DNA from: Clostridia bacterium
Lineage (GTDB): Bacteria > Bacillota_A > Clostridia > Oscillospirales > CAG-272
Assembly: GCA_017457545.1 (NCBI GenBank)
Contig: JAFTHF010000092.1
Location: 1-7,437, forward strand
Length of the DNA stretch: 7,437 bases
Reading direction: 5' to 3'
The position numbers and the translations under genes were made by a program. How positions within the stretch are numbered: position 1 is the stretch's first letter; each line of letters starts with the position of its first letter. The notes under the pieces are model-generated. The model ran no database searches and was not told where the DNA came from. It saw only the letters and a program-made list of their open reading frames with translations. Below, piece by piece: positions 6,230 through 7,437 of this stretch.

Positions 6230-7255
6230 TTACATCAATCCCATACACCAGATAACCAAAAGGGCGGTAAGGGTTACAAGTGTATCAATTGTGATTCCGT
6301 AAAACATGGGGCGAAGTCCTGCCTTTTTAAAGTCGGTTATGCTTGTGCCAAGGCCGATAGCCGCAAGAGCTGTAATCATTAAGAATTTACTGCAGGTCTT
6401 TGTAGCTCCCGATACCGCTTCGGGAATCCAACCTAAGCTATTTACAATGGCAAGTAAGAGGAAGCCCCCTATAAACCAAGGAATAATCTTAGCAAGATTT
6501 ACCTTCTTGCCCTCTCCTACAGCTTGCATTTCCTTCTGCTTTATACGTGTGCCAACAAAGGCAAAAACCAACACAGTGGGAATAATTGCAATAGTTCTTG
6601 TAAGCTTAACCATGGTGGCAAAGTCGCCTGCAATCTCGGAAAAAGCATATCCCGATGCAATAACACTGGCAGTATCGTTGACCGATGTACCTGCCCATAT
6701 ACCGTAGGCAATATCTGTCATACCAAGCGCCTTACCCATTATGGGGTAAAGTGCGATCATTACCATATCAAAAAGGAAGGTTGAGGACATAGCAAAGGCA
6801 ATATCCTTATCGTCTGCATCGATTACAGGCGAAATTGCCGCTATGGCAGAGCCACCGCAAATGCCTGTTCCTGCAGAAATCAGGTTGCCGAGCTTCCAGT
6901 TAAGTCCAAACATTTTGCGAATAAAAAATCCACCGCCAAAGCACATAGCGAAGGTAAATATCATTACAAAGAATGTCATCTTGCCTACTGTCAGAATTGT
7001 GTTTACGGACAAGGATGCGCCAAGCAAGATAATTGCCACCTTCAATATTTTTTTAGATGTGAATTTTAGGGCAGGCTTCATCCACGCAGGGTGGAAAAAG
7101 CTGTTTATTATAGTTCCCATAAACAAGGCGATAATAGATGCGCCAAGTAGGCCTCCGGGTATTAAATTTTCCAAAAAAACAGACACTCCTGCCACGGCAA
7201 AGCATATAACAATGCCAAGAGCAAAGAGCCATCTTTCCTTTGCTTTAGTATTCAT
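6230..7255 (-). CDS. YeiH family putative sulfate exporter (inner-membrane transporter)
   Basis: This 341-aa polytopic membrane protein is of normal length for the YeiH family (PF03601, Cons_hypoth698), often annotated as putative sulfate exporter from work on relatives in taurine and sulfonate metabolism. Diagnostic segments are GTGICGGSAIAAISPVI (129-145), IWAGTSVNDTASVIASGYAFS (186-206) and ATMVKLTRTIAIIP (213-226). About ten hydrophobic helices are visible, including 11-28, 33-53, 69-86, 94-112, 155-172, 220-236, 258-274 and 289-303. ATG is preceded by AAGGGAG (7269-7263) with 7-nt spacing and by a good promoter. The deacetylase-fold gene follows after 19 nt, so the two are co-transcribed. 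No sulfur-metabolism gene is in the window, so the substrate assignment rests on family annotation only. Confidence 0.9.
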   Translation of the reverse strand: MNTKAKERWLFALGIVICFAVAGVSVFLENLIPGGLLGASIIALFMGTIINSFFHPAWMKPALKFTSKKILKVAIILLGASLSVNTILTVGKMTFFVMIFTFAMCFGGGFFIRKMFGLNWKLGNLISAGTGICGGSAIAAISPVIDADDKDIAFAMSSTFLFDMVMIALYPIMGKALGMTDIAYGIWAGTSVNDTASVIASGYAFSEIAGDFATMVKLTRTIAIIPTVLVFAFVGTRIKQKEMQAVGEGKKVNLAKIIPWFIGGFLLLAIVNSLGWIPEAVSGATKTCSKFLMITALAAIGLGTSITDFKKAGLRPMFYGITIDTLVTLTALLVIWCMGLM

Positions 7256-7285
7256 AGTGTGTCTCCCTTGATAATTTCTTTGTTT

Positions 7286-7314
7286 ATTTTATCACAAAAA
7301 ATGTAATCTTTCAA
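7286..7314 (-). promoter_or_regulatory. Sigma-A-type promoter for the yeiH-like/deacetylase-fold operon
   Basis: On the minus strand TTGAAA (7314-7309), a 17-nt spacer and TAAAAT (7291-7286), with an extended TG one base upstream of the -10 box. The predicted start is near 7279, giving a leader of about 24 nt that includes the SD. It lies just downstream of a terminator, so the operon appears to be insulated from transcription entering from the right. Confidence 0.72.
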
Positions 7315-7327
7315 TAGAAAAAGAAAA

Positions 7328-7345
7328 ACCGACTGGAAAGTCGGT
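7328..7345 (-). terminator. Intrinsic terminator for a minus-strand transcript from beyond the right edge
   Basis: ACCGACT (7328-7334), loop GGAA and AGTCGGT (7339-7345) form a perfect 7-bp stem. On the minus strand it is followed by TTTTTCTTTTTC. The plus strand has only A-rich sequence after it, so it works in the minus direction. It ends whatever gene or RNA lies to the right, just before the promoter of the yeiH-like gene. Confidence 0.8.
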
Positions 7346-7350
7346 AAAAG

Positions 7351-7437
7351 TTAACAGCTTGGATTCTCGCTATGCGAGGCTTTTTCCTGCGGCTCCCTAG
7401 CGAGCTGACTCGCCTTGTCGGAAAAAGAGCGAACCAG
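7351..7437. repeat. Palindrome-rich edge sequence, possible dispersed repeat or gene tail (partial)
   Basis: This stretch is richer in G+C than the neighbouring intergenic DNA and full of inverted repeats. CTCGC-TAT-GCGAG lies at 7366-7378, GCGAG-CTGA-CTCGC at 7400-7413, and CTTTTTCC (7380-7387) is matched by GGAAAAAG (7420-7427). On the minus strand a frame is open from the edge for 28 codons (ending ...SHSENPSC) to a TAA at 7353-7351, 5 nt before the terminator stem, as a real gene end would be. The plus strand is also open across it (AMRGFFLRLPSELTRLVG...). I recognise no protein family in either. Double-strand openness plus palindromes favours a dispersed repeat, but a true minus-strand C-terminus cannot be excluded. 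Confidence 0.4.

Noticed and set aside
7366..7385. A plus-strand terminator (CTCGC-TAT-GCGAG then GC and five T)
   Set aside because: The stem is only 5 bp, and no plus-strand gene ends upstream of it; the genes to the left run in the minus direction.

Overview
The window reads as ordinary chromosome of a low-to-moderate GC Gram-positive anaerobe, most likely a gut Clostridia (Oscillospiraceae/Ruminococcaceae-like). This rests on strong GGAGG-type ribosome binding sites, the rimP, cysS and dusB protein types, a small cysteine-rich protein following cysS, and short palindromic intergenic repeats of a style I recall from gut Firmicutes. No phage, transposase, CRISPR or tRNA/rRNA gene is visible.

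Layout. (1) Positions 1-194, minus strand: the N-terminal part of rimP, running off the left edge. Its short leader (about 195-264) contains a complete intrinsic terminator between a good promoter and the start codon, which suggests transcription attenuation. (2) Positions 195-407: a divergent intergenic region with back-to-back sigma-A-type promoters. (3) Positions 408-4847, plus strand: a probable five-gene transcription unit. It encodes a CPBP-family intramembrane protease, cysteinyl-tRNA synthetase (cysS), a 58-aa cysteine-containing small protein, a DusB-type tRNA-dihydrouridine synthase and an EamA/DMT transporter. Genes are coupled by a 2-nt gap, a TAATG overlap and a 4-nt gap. The exception is a palindromic repeat of about 50 bp before dusB that appears to supply the dusB Shine-Dalgarno. 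The unit ends in a bidirectional terminator (4865-4886). (4) Positions 7255-4888, minus strand: a two-gene operon of a YeiH-family membrane transporter and a cytoplasmic NodB/polysaccharide-deacetylase-fold protein with an unusual C-terminal region, from its own promoter at 7286-7314. (5) Positions 7328-7437: a minus-strand terminator, then a palindrome-rich edge sequence that is open in frames on both strands and looks like part of a dispersed repeat or the tail of an unidentified gene.

Functionally the left two thirds are translation-centred (ribosome maturation, cysteine charging, tRNA modification). The right third is a transporter plus hydrolase-fold pair of unknown substrate. I found no convincing new defence or mobile system. 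The best leads are the rimP leader terminator, the repeat-supplied RBS of dusB, the small protein coupled to cysS, and the atypical deacetylase-fold protein paired with a YeiH transporter.
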